Shown here piece after piece: positions 56,059 to 64,000 of a stretch of DNA of 64,000 bases. Position numbers and translations under genes: made by a program. The DNA lies in assembly GCF_900177295.1 (NCBI RefSeq), contig NZ_FWZX01000034.1:1-64000 (forward strand). Direction: 5' to 3'. The notes below the pieces were generated by a model. That model saw nothing but the letters and a program-made list of their open reading frames with translations. It made no database searches and had not been told where the DNA came from. The stretch is from Tistlia consotensis USBA 355. GTDB taxonomy: Bacteria > Pseudomonadota > Alphaproteobacteria > Kiloniellales > DSM-21159. Every line of letters begins with the position of its first letter. Position 1 is the first letter of the stretch.

Positions 56059-57696
56059 ATGCCGTTCCGTCCGTCGTGCAAGCCGTCCGCCCGTTCCGTC
56101 CTGTCCCTTTTCGCCCTGCCCCTCTTCGCCCTGCCCCTTTTCGCCCTGCTGCTGCTCGCCGGCTGCGCCGCGCCGCCGGCCGCGCCTCGGAAGCCGGCGG
56201 CCCAGCCCTACGTCTGGGTGCAGATGGCGCCGGACCGCGCGGCCGACGGCGCGGCCCTCGGGCACGCGCCGGGCCAGCTGATCGCCCGCGCCCTGCTCCC
56301 CGCGGGCGGCGCCTGCCCGGACATCGAGCTGACCGGTACCGGCGGCAGCCGCCGGGAGGCGATGCACGAGCGGGCGCCCTCGACCCGGGCCGACTTCCCC
56401 TCGAGCTTCTGCGAATTCCGCTACGACGGCCGGCTCTCGGCCCGGATCGGCGACACGGTCCTGCCGCGCCGGCCCGAGAGGCTGCAGCGCATCCTGGTGA
56501 TCGGCGACACCGGCTGCCGCCTAGTCTACTACCTGATCCCGGGCGGCCAGCAGGACTGCAACGATCCCGACTCCTGGGCCTTCGGCGCGGTCGCGGCGGC
56601 GGCTGCCAGGCTCGGGGAGGAGAAGCCCTTCGACCTGATCGTCCACGTCGGCGACTACCACTACCGCGAGGCGCCCTGCCCGGACTCCCTGCCCGGCTGC
56701 GCCGGCAGCCCCTGGGGCGACCGCGAGCCGGCCTGGCGGGCCGACTTCTTCGAGCCGGCGCGGCCGCTGCTGGCGATGGCCCCCTGGGTCTTCGTGCGCG
56801 GCAACCATGAGACCTGCGCGCGCGCCGGCACCGGCTTCCTGCAGCTGCTCGCCGCGGACTACCGCGACGGCGGCCCGCCGCCCCAGGGCTGCAAGGACGA
56901 CACGGCGCCCTACTGGCTCGACAGCGCCGACCTCGACCTGCTGGTGCTCGACAGCGCCGACGCCGGCGACGCCTACGGCACCGCCAAGCGCGCCGAGCTC
57001 TACGGCGACTGGATGAAGCGGGCGCTGGACGGCGCCGAGCGCGACAAGACCCGGTGGCTGCTGCTGCACCACCCGCTGTGGTTCTGGCCGGGCAAGGGCG
57101 CGCCGGACCTGACCGCGATGGGTGCGGCGACGACGCTCAACACCGTCGCGTCGGCGGTCGCCCGGGCCGCCGCCGACCCCAGGGCGCCCGCGTTTGAGCA
57201 GGTGCTGGCCGGCCACGTCCACCTCTTCGCCGCGATCGCCCCCGAGAAGCCGCTGGCGGGCGGCCGCCGCCTGCCCTGGCTCGGCGTCTACGGCGCCGCC
57301 GGCACCAAGGAGGACCGGCCGAAGGACTTCAAGGGCCTGCCGGCCTGGGGCCCGAGGGCGACGCTGGCCGACGGCCCGGAGCGCCTGAACCTGCCGATGA
57401 CGGTCGGCGCGCCGGCCTACGACGCGCCGCCGACGGGCAGGCGCCTGCCGCCCTTCGACCTGAGCGGCCTGCTGCCCTTCCAGACCCTGCCCTATCCGCC
57501 GGCGCGCAAGCAGCCGGCACCGCCCGCGCCCTTCGGCGCGCGGACCAGCCTGTCCTTCGACTTCGGTTTCGCGGTGATCGAGCGCGGCCCCGCGGGCAGC
57601 GAGATCGACTACTACGGCCGCGACGGCAAGCCGGAGCTGGCTTGCAAGGTCCGGGCTGCGGTCGGGAAGGACGCGCCGTGCCTGCCGGCAGGGTGA
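56059..57696 (+). CDS. Calcineurin-like metallophosphoesterase lipoprotein
   Basis: A 545-residue exported phosphoesterase. The N-terminus holds an unusual signal peptide with the unit LFALP repeated, encoded by near-identical 15-base repeats, ending in the lipobox LLLAGC at about 35. The metal-site motifs are GDTG (about 150), GDYHYRE (about 197), GNHETC (about 248), HHPLWFW and GHVHLF, as in calcineurin-like enzymes. The C-terminal 100 residues are Pro-rich with a final domain ending YYGRDGKPEL. The substrate is unknown. Anchored in the periplasmic face of a membrane. Confidence 0.88.
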   Translation: MPFRPSCKPSARSVLSLFALPLFALPLFALLLLAGCAAPPAAPRKPAAQPYVWVQMAPDRAADGAALGHAPGQLIARALLPAGGACPDIELTGTGGSRREAMHERAPSTRADFPSSFCEFRYDGRLSARIGDTVLPRRPERLQRILVIGDTGCRLVYYLIPGGQQDCNDPDSWAFGAVAAAAARLGEEKPFDLIVHVGDYHYREAPCPDSLPGCAGSPWGDREPAWRADFFEPARPLLAMAPWVFVRGNHETCARAGTGFLQLLAADYRDGGPPPQGCKDDTAPYWLDSADLDLLVLDSADAGDAYGTAKRAELYGDWMKRALDGAERDKTRWLLLHHPLWFWPGKGAPDLTAMGAATTLNTVASAVARAAADPRAPAFEQVLAGHVHLFAAIAPEKPLAGGRRLPWLGVYGAAGTKEDRPKDFKGLPAWGPRATLADGPERLNLPMTVGAPAYDAPPTGRRLPPFDLSGLLPFQTLPYPPARKQPAPPAPFGARTSLSFDFGFAVIERGPAGSEIDYYGRDGKPELACKVRAAVGKDAPCLPAG

Positions 57697-57709
57697 CGGG
57701 AGCGCGGCC

Positions 57710-58147
57710 CTACGCCTCGCCCAGCTCCGCCGCCAGCCGCTGCGCCACCTCGGCCAGCCGCGCGTCGGGCTCGCGCGGCGGCGGGCGGAAGGTCAGCTCC
57801 GGCTCGGCAATGTAGCGGCGCGAGGTGACGTCGGTCTTCTCGACCAGCGGTACGACATGGGCGTGGACGTGGGACACGTCGCCGCCGGTGAAGAAGAAGC
57901 CGGCGCGCTCGACGCCCCAGAGCCGCTTCTGCAGGGCGCCGAAGCGCCGGCCGAGGCGGACCATGCTTTCGGCCAGCGGATCGGGCAACTCGGTAAAGTC
58001 GACGTAGTGGCGGCGGGTCACGATCAGCACGTGGCCCGCGCGGATCGGCTGGATGTCCAGGAAGGCGACCAGCTCGTCGTCCTCGAAGACCCGATGCGAC
58101 GGGATGGAGCCAGCAGCGATCCGGCAGAAGACGCAGTCGGTCACCAC
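57710..58147 (-). CDS. HIT family nucleotide-binding hydrolase
   Basis: A 145-residue histidine-triad protein. The N-terminal DCVFCRIAAGSIPSHRVFEDD is the usual start and the catalytic triad is HVHAHVVPL at about 94-102. It hydrolyses nucleotide phosphoramidates or dinucleoside polyphosphates. It lies 14 bases after the aminotransferase stop on the same strand and is likely co-transcribed with it. Confidence 0.92.
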   Translation of the reverse strand: MVTDCVFCRIAAGSIPSHRVFEDDELVAFLDIQPIRAGHVLIVTRRHYVDFTELPDPLAESMVRLGRRFGALQKRLWGVERAGFFFTGGDVSHVHAHVVPLVEKTDVTSRRYIAEPELTFRPPPREPDARLAEVAQRLAAELGEA

Positions 58148-58161
58148 GCCCTCCCGCCGGA

Positions 58162-59412
<1,251 letters not shown>

Positions 59413-59585
59413 CTAGTCGAGCCCAGGCGCCCCCGCAACTGCCCGGACAGGCTTGCGGCCATGCTCCGGGAGGGGGTGCCGCAAACGCGCCGCAATTCGC
59501 CGCCGAATCACCCTTTTGACACCCCGCCGCCGCCGGACGCCACCGGCGTTATGGGAAGCGGTCAAATTCTCACGGGGGGGTCGTC

Positions 59586-62018
59586 ATGAGCCCGCATTGC
59601 GCCCTGTTTCATCGCGGCTTTCGGGACCGCGCCGGCGAGCGCCAGCGCCTGCTGGTCACCGGCCTGCTGTTCCTGCTCTTCGCGCTCGGCACGCTGGCGC
59701 TGGCCAGCCTGCCCGGCCTGCGCGCCGCCCACGGTCAGACCCTGGGAGCGGGCCGGCCGGCCCCCGTGCAGCAGGCCGGCGTGCAGCAGGCCGCCCTGCC
59801 GGGCGGCCTGGCCGCCGGCCTCTACTTCCGCAAGGCCGCGCCGGCCGGAACCGAGGGAGCGGAGCGGCCGGTCGCGGACGCGCCGACCTTCGCCGCGCCC
59901 CTGGTCCATTCCGAGGTCTCGATCGAGGTCCACGGCCCGATCGAGCGGACCACGGTGCGCCAGTACTTCCTCAACCCCTCGGACGACTGGCTGGAAGGCA
60001 CCTACGTCTTCCCGCTGCCCGAGCAGTCCGCCGTCGACCGCCTGACCATGGTCGTCGGCGAGCGCCGCATCGAAGGCGAGATCCACGAGAAGCAGGAGGC
60101 GCGGCGGATCTACGAGCAGGCGCGCGCCGAGGGCCGCCAGGCCGGCCTCTTGAGCAGCGAGCGGCCGAACGTCTTCACGACCGCCGTCGCCAACGTCGGG
60201 CCCCGGCAGGCGGTCTCGATCGAGATCGCCTACCAGCAGCGGGTCCGCTACGACGCCGGCCGCTACGAGCTGCGCTTCCCGCTGGTCGTGGCGCCGCGCT
60301 ACACGCCGGGCGGCCCCAGCCTGGTCGCCGTGCCGATGCCGCCCCGGCCCGGCGCGGCGCCCGGCGCGCCGAAGGTCGTCCCGATCGCCGAGCGCCGCGG
60401 CCAGCAGGACGGCGAGGCGCCGACGCCGCAGGCCGAGCGCGGCGACCTGTTCGGCCCGGTCGTCGACCCGGCGAGCGGGCGCCTGGTGCCGACCGCGGCG
60501 ATCTCCGTGCATCTCGACGCCGGCCTGCCGCTGGCCGGGATCGACAGCCCCTCGCACAGGGTGACGGTCAGCGACCTGCCCGACGGCAGCCAGCGGATCG
60601 ACCTCGCCAGCGGCCCGGTTGCCGCCGACCGCGACGTCGTCCTGCGCTGGCAGCCGAAGATCGGCGCCGAGCCGCAGGCCGCGGTCTTCGCCGAGCAGGT
60701 CGGCGGCGAGACCTACCTGCTGGCCAGCCTGCTGCCGGGCAGCGCGCCGGCGGCGGCGCTCGAGCGGCCGCGCGACCTGATCCTGGTGGTCGACAACTCC
60801 GGCTCGATGTTCGGCGCCTCGATGGACCAGGCAAAGGCGGCGGTCGGCCTCGCCCTGCGCCGCCTGAAGCCGACGGACCGGGTCAACGTCATCCGCTTCG
60901 ACGACACGACCGAGTCGCTGTTCGACAAGGCGCGCCCGGCGACGCCCGAGGTGCTGGCCGAGGCGCGGCGCTTCGTCGACGCGCTGCACGCCGACGGCGG
61001 CACCGAGATGCTGCCGGCGCTGCAGTCCGCGCTCGGCGAGCCGAGCGAGCCGGGACGCCTGACCCAGATCGTCTTCGTCACCGACGGCGCGGTCTCGAAC
61101 GAGCGGCAGCTGTTCGAGGCGCTGTCGGCCGGCCTCGGCGAACGGCGCCTCTTCACCGTCGGCATCGGCTCGGCGCCGAACAGCTGGTTCATGACCAAGG
61201 CTGCCGAGCTCGGCCGTGGCAGCTTCACCTACGTCGGCTCCAGCGACACCGTCGAGAGCGGCATGGCGGCGCTGTTCCGCAAGCTGGAGAGCCCGGCGAT
61301 GACCGACGTCACGGCGCGCTGGACCGGCGCCGGGGCGGTCGAGATGGTGCCGGCGCGCCTGCCCGACCTCTACGTCGGCGAGCCGGTCGAGCTGGCCGCC
61401 CGCCTCCCCGGCGTGCCGCTCGACCGCCTGTCCGGCACGCTCGAGCTCCAGGGCGCGCGCGGCGGCAGAAGCTGGCAGGCGAGCCTGCCGCTCGACCGGC
61501 TGGAGAGCCGCGAAGGCGTCTCGGCGATCTGGGCCAGGGCGAAGCTCGACGAGCTCGACAACGCCCTGGCCGAGGGACGCGACGAGAGCGCGGTGCGCGC
61601 CGAGGCCGTGCCGCTGGCCCTGGAGCATCGCCTGGTGACCCGCTGGACCAGCCTGGTCGCGGTCGACAGGGGCCCGGCCGCCCGCCCGGCCGGCGCTCCC
61701 CTCGGCAGCGCGCCGGTGGCGCGCGCCCTGCCCTACGACTGGAGCTACGAGAAGGTCTTCGGACCGGCCGGCGAGCAGGCGGACGGGACGGCGGAGCCCG
61801 GACGCGCCCGGCTGCGGCAGGCGCTGGCGCTGCGCCCGGCCCCGCCCGAGGAGCTGCAGCAGGCCGGCATCGCCGGCTCCGTGGCCCTGCCGCAGACCGC
61901 CACCGACGCCCCCTGGCGGGCCCTGGTCGGCGGCCTGGCGCTGCTCGGCGGCCTCGTGCTGCTGGCCGCCGTGCGCCGCAGTCGCCCCGGGGGCCGGCCC
62001 GGAAGGCTCTGGCGATGA
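59586..62018 (+). CDS. Marine-proteobacterial sortase target protein (VIT + vWA)
   Basis: An 810-residue surface protein. An N-terminal hydrophobic span at about 20-45 precedes the VIT domain (LVHSEVSIEVHGPIERTTV and FPLPEQSAVDRLTM, about 100-250). A vWA domain follows with the MIDAS motif DNSGSMFG (about 397-404). The C-terminus is a sorting signal: LPQTATDAP, a hydrophobic span (LVGGLALLGGLVLLAAV) and a basic tail. This matches the TIGR03788-type target of class GN sortases. The sortase gene overlaps its stop by four bases. Function beyond surface display is unknown. Confidence 0.92.
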   Translation: MSPHCALFHRGFRDRAGERQRLLVTGLLFLLFALGTLALASLPGLRAAHGQTLGAGRPAPVQQAGVQQAALPGGLAAGLYFRKAAPAGTEGAERPVADAPTFAAPLVHSEVSIEVHGPIERTTVRQYFLNPSDDWLEGTYVFPLPEQSAVDRLTMVVGERRIEGEIHEKQEARRIYEQARAEGRQAGLLSSERPNVFTTAVANVGPRQAVSIEIAYQQRVRYDAGRYELRFPLVVAPRYTPGGPSLVAVPMPPRPGAAPGAPKVVPIAERRGQQDGEAPTPQAERGDLFGPVVDPASGRLVPTAAISVHLDAGLPLAGIDSPSHRVTVSDLPDGSQRIDLASGPVAADRDVVLRWQPKIGAEPQAAVFAEQVGGETYLLASLLPGSAPAAALERPRDLILVVDNSGSMFGASMDQAKAAVGLALRRLKPTDRVNVIRFDDTTESLFDKARPATPEVLAEARRFVDALHADGGTEMLPALQSALGEPSEPGRLTQIVFVTDGAVSNERQLFEALSAGLGERRLFTVGIGSAPNSWFMTKAAELGRGSFTYVGSSDTVESGMAALFRKLESPAMTDVTARWTGAGAVEMVPARLPDLYVGEPVELAARLPGVPLDRLSGTLELQGARGGRSWQASLPLDRLESREGVSAIWARAKLDELDNALAEGRDESAVRAEAVPLALEHRLVTRWTSLVAVDRGPAARPAGAPLGSAPVARALPYDWSYEKVFGPAGEQADGTAEPGRARLRQALALRPAPPEELQQAGIAGSVALPQTATDAPWRALVGGLALLGGLVLLAAVRRSRPGGRPGRLWR

Positions 62019-62710
62019 GCGGCCACCTGCGTATCCGGCGGGCGCTGCTGCTGCTCGCCGGGCTGCTGGTCGCCGGCGGGCTGTGGCAGCTCGGCACGGC
62101 GGGCTGGATGGCCGGCAAGGCGGCGCTGGCGCAGATCCTGCTGGAACGGGCCTGGTCGGCGACCCTGGCGGACGGCCGGCCGGCGCGTCCCTGGCCCTGG
62201 GCCGACGGCTACCCGGTGGCGCGCCTGGAGGTGCCCGACCTCGGCGAGTCGCTGCTGGTGCTCGATCGCGCCAACCCGCGCAACCTCGCCTTCGGCCCGG
62301 GCCGGGTCGCCGGCAGCGCGCCCTTCGGCGGCCACGGCCTGACGATCGTCGCCGGGCACCGCGACAGCCACTTCGCCTTCCTCGACGCGCTGGCGCCCGG
62401 CGAGCGGCTGCGGCTGCAGTCGCCCGACGGGCGCTGGCGCGACTATCGGGTCGTCGACATGGAGGTGCTGGACCAGCCGCGACTGCCCGTGCCCGAGGGC
62501 ATGGACGGGCTGGCGCTGGTCACCTGCTGGCCGCTCGACGCGCTCCGGCCCGGCGGCGCGCAGCGCTACGTCGTGCTGGCCGAGCCGATCGGCCGCACGC
62601 CGGCCGAGCTGGCCGGGCGTTTCCCCGCGCCCGCGGTCCTGCAGCAGGCGTCGCTGGCCGGCATCCCGGCCAGCATCCCGGCCGGCGACCCGCTGCTGCT
62701 GCCGCGCTAG
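62015..62710 (+). CDS. Class GN sortase
   Basis: A 231-residue Gram-negative sortase. A membrane anchor lies at about 8-32. The catalytic His is in TIVAGHRDSHF (about 113), the Cys in LVTCWPLDALRPGG (about 170) and the Arg in AQRYVVLAEP. It would cleave the LPQTA-type signal of the protein encoded directly upstream, with which its ATG overlaps by four bases (ATGA). The dedicated one-target pairing is typical for this class. Confidence 0.92.
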   Translation: MSGHLRIRRALLLLAGLLVAGGLWQLGTAGWMAGKAALAQILLERAWSATLADGRPARPWPWADGYPVARLEVPDLGESLLVLDRANPRNLAFGPGRVAGSAPFGGHGLTIVAGHRDSHFAFLDALAPGERLRLQSPDGRWRDYRVVDMEVLDQPRLPVPEGMDGLALVTCWPLDALRPGGAQRYVVLAEPIGRTPAELAGRFPAPAVLQQASLAGIPASIPAGDPLLLPR

Positions 62711-62719
62711 GCGTGAGGC

Positions 62720-63268
62720 TCAGGCCGCGGCGCGGGCCTCGCCGGCCAGCGCGTCCTCGGCCTCGAGCACCGTGGCGACCGCCTGGATCACGGCGGCGAT
62801 GCGCGCGGCGTCCTGGACGGCCTCCTTGGAGGCCCCCTTCGCGATCACCTCCTTCTCGTGGCTCTTCAGGCAGAGCCCGCAGCCGTTGACCGCCGAGACG
62901 GCCAGCGACCAGAGCTCGAAGTCGAGCTTGTCGACGCCGGGGTTGGCGATCGCGTTCATGCGCAGCCGCGCCGGCATCTGCAGGTAGTCGCTGCCGGTCA
63001 GGTGGCTGAAGCGGTAGTAGACGTTGTTCATCGCCATGATGGCGGCGGCGGTCTTGGCCGCCTCGGTCGCCTCCGGCGACAGGTGCCGGTCGGCCTCGGC
63101 GGCGACCGCGGCGATGACCTCGGGGCTGCGCGTCGCGATGGCCGAGGCCAGGGCGGCGCCCCAGACCTGCTGCTCGGTCAGCTCACCCGTCTGCAGCACG
63201 TTCGAGATGTTGAGCTTGATGTCCTTGGCGTAGGCCGGCATCCGGGCCTTCAGGGCGTCGATCGACAT
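62720..63268 (-). CDS. ahpD: Alkyl hydroperoxide reductase partner AhpD
   Basis: A 182-residue carboxymuconolactone-decarboxylase-fold protein of the AhpD type, with the redox pair in NGCGLCLKSHEKEVI at about 127-141 (Cys-x-x-Cys followed by catalytic His). It passes electrons to the peroxiredoxin encoded just upstream. ATG at 63268; a frame extending to 63469 is rejected because it runs into the ahpC gene. It is about 80 bases downstream of ahpC on the same strand. Confidence 0.93.
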   Translation of the reverse strand: MSIDALKARMPAYAKDIKLNISNVLQTGELTEQQVWGAALASAIATRSPEVIAAVAAEADRHLSPEATEAAKTAAAIMAMNNVYYRFSHLTGSDYLQMPARLRMNAIANPGVDKLDFELWSLAVSAVNGCGLCLKSHEKEVIAKGASKEAVQDAARIAAVIQAVATVLEAEDALAGEARAAA

Positions 63269-63350
63269 GGAAAGAACCTCTCGTCTTCGGCAGTCGGCAG
63301 GGAATGGGCGCGCGGCGCGTCCCGCCGGAGCGGGACGCGCCGAAGCGGGA

Positions 63351-63899
63351 TCACGCGGCCTGGAGCGTGTCCTGGCCCTTCTGCCAGTTGCAGGGGCAGA
63401 GCTCGTCGGTCTGCAGGGCGTCGAGGGTGCGCAGCACCTCCTGGACGTTGCGGCCGACGCTGAGGTCATAGACCGAGACGTGGCGGATGATGCCCTCGGG
63501 GTCGACGATGAAGGTGGCGCGCAGGCAGACGCCCTCCTGCTTGTGCAGGATGCCCAGGGCGCTCGCGAGCTCGCGCTTCAGGTCGGCGAGCATCGGGAAG
63601 GGCAGGTCGCGCAGCTCCTCCTGGTGCATCCGCCAGGCGCGGTGCACGAACTCGCTGTCGGTCGAGAAGCCGAGGATCTGGGCGTCGCGGTCGGCGAACT
63701 CCTCGTTCAGCTTGCCGAAGGCCGCGATCTCGGTCGGGCAGACGAAGGTGAAGTCCTTCGGCCAGGCGAAGAGCACCAGCCACTTGCCGGCGTAGCTCTG
63801 GTCGGAAAGGGTCTCGAAGGCCTGGTCCGGGCTCGGCGCGTCCAGGCGGGTGACGGCTTGCAGCTCGAAGCTCGGCAGACGGTCGCCAACGGTCAGCAT
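63351..63899 (-). CDS. ahpC: Two-Cys peroxiredoxin AhpC
   Basis: A 182-residue peroxiredoxin. The peroxidatic Cys54 is in WPKDFTFVCPTEIAAFGKL and resolving cysteines lie in DELCPCNW near residue 170. With AhpD it forms a peroxide-reducing pair. AGGAG precedes the ATG at 63899. It is the first gene of the ahpC-ahpD unit. Confidence 0.95.
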   Translation of the reverse strand: MLTVGDRLPSFELQAVTRLDAPSPDQAFETLSDQSYAGKWLVLFAWPKDFTFVCPTEIAAFGKLNEEFADRDAQILGFSTDSEFVHRAWRMHQEELRDLPFPMLADLKRELASALGILHKQEGVCLRATFIVDPEGIIRHVSVYDLSVGRNVQEVLRTLDALQTDELCPCNWQKGQDTLQAA

Positions 63900-63973
63900 G
63901 ATCTCTCCTCTTGTGTTTCGGTTGCTCGGTCGCGGGACAGGCGCCGGTCGGCAGGTGCCGCTCGGCGCGGATT

Positions 63974-63990
63974 TATAGAATGGTTCTAAT
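63974..63990 (-). promoter_or_regulatory. ICE/Irr-like palindrome upstream of ahpC
   Basis: TAGAA-TGG-TTCTA at 63976-63988 is a perfect palindrome with a three-base centre, about 80 bases upstream of the ahpC start in an AT-rich patch. Its core matches the iron-control element recognised by Irr in alphaproteobacteria (TTTAGAA-N3-TTCTAAA). OxyR or another peroxide sensor is an alternative reader. The region is cut by the window end. Confidence 0.45.
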
Positions 63991-64000
63991 TCGCATTCTC

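Overview
This is a gene-dense, very GC-rich chromosomal window (roughly 70% G+C by eye) from an alphaproteobacterium, most likely of the Rhodospirillales type. Several things point there: the dnaG-rpoD and carA-carB-greA blocks, an RpoD with a long acidic insert, an ELM1-family protein, a PraR-like XRE regulator, an EncFtn-type ferritin very close to the Rhodospirillum rubrum protein, and a class GN sortase with its VIT/vWA target. I cannot name the species. I see no rRNA or tRNA gene, CRISPR array, insertion sequence, integrase or prophage gene.

Layout. 1-4330 (minus): a tightly packed chemosensory operon (STAS protein, CheY, CheA, CheW, receptor), with two TGATG stop/start overlaps and the receptor cut by the window edge. 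4788-9370 (minus): rpoD, dnaG and a GatB/YqeY-domain gene. 9709-14905 (plus): carA, carB, greA. 15111-16029 (minus): DUF2237 and an Lrp/AsnC regulator, divergent from ELM1-family, 2OG-Fe(II) oxygenase and 638-residue uncharacterised genes (16324-20076). 20476-22954: XRE regulator, trxB, LysR regulator. 22955-23517: a long gene-free stretch with stacked hairpins and a strong intrinsic terminator, a candidate small RNA. 23518-28723 (minus): OmpA-like protein, MsrP, EncFtn-type ferritin, Dps and an EF-G-like GTPase. 28981-35945 (plus): RHH protein, glyoxalase, GMC dehydrogenase pair, FAD oxidase, OtnK/OtnC and an acetyltransferase. 36075-36245 (minus): an unlisted 56-codon small membrane protein.

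36359-45965 is the most coherent accessory region. It holds a phthalate-4,5-dioxygenase-like Rieske oxygenase, its flavin/2Fe-2S reductase, a Gfo/Idh/MocA dehydrogenase, a 4,5-dihydroxyphthalate decarboxylase-like protein, a class II aldolase-type decarboxylase, a MarR regulator and a TAXI-TRAP importer. Three copies of the palindrome TTAGA-N2-TCTAA lie in the two divergent promoter regions that feed all four transcription units, so the cluster reads as one MarR regulon for uptake and oxidation of an aromatic (di)carboxylate.

46045-50479 is a sulfide/persulfide cassette: ArsR regulator, Prx6-like peroxiredoxin, metallo-beta-lactamase persulfide dioxygenase and a DUF442-SQR fusion. Two related CAATA-type operators mark the promoters. 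50564-55446 holds a flavin reductase, a nitroreductase, a 736-residue protein of unknown function, YciB and a small cysteine-containing protein in an AT-rich patch. 55478-63899 holds RidA, a metallophosphoesterase lipoprotein, a HIT protein, an aminotransferase, the sortase target and sortase pair, and ahpD/ahpC, with an Irr/ICE-like palindrome upstream of ahpC.

Best candidates for something undescribed: the 736-residue protein beside yciB; the 638-residue protein with its ELM1 and oxygenase partners; the EncFtn-like ferritin with no encapsulin-targeting tail; the DUF442-SQR fusion; the candidate RNA at about 23140-23406; and the compact three-operator MarR regulon.
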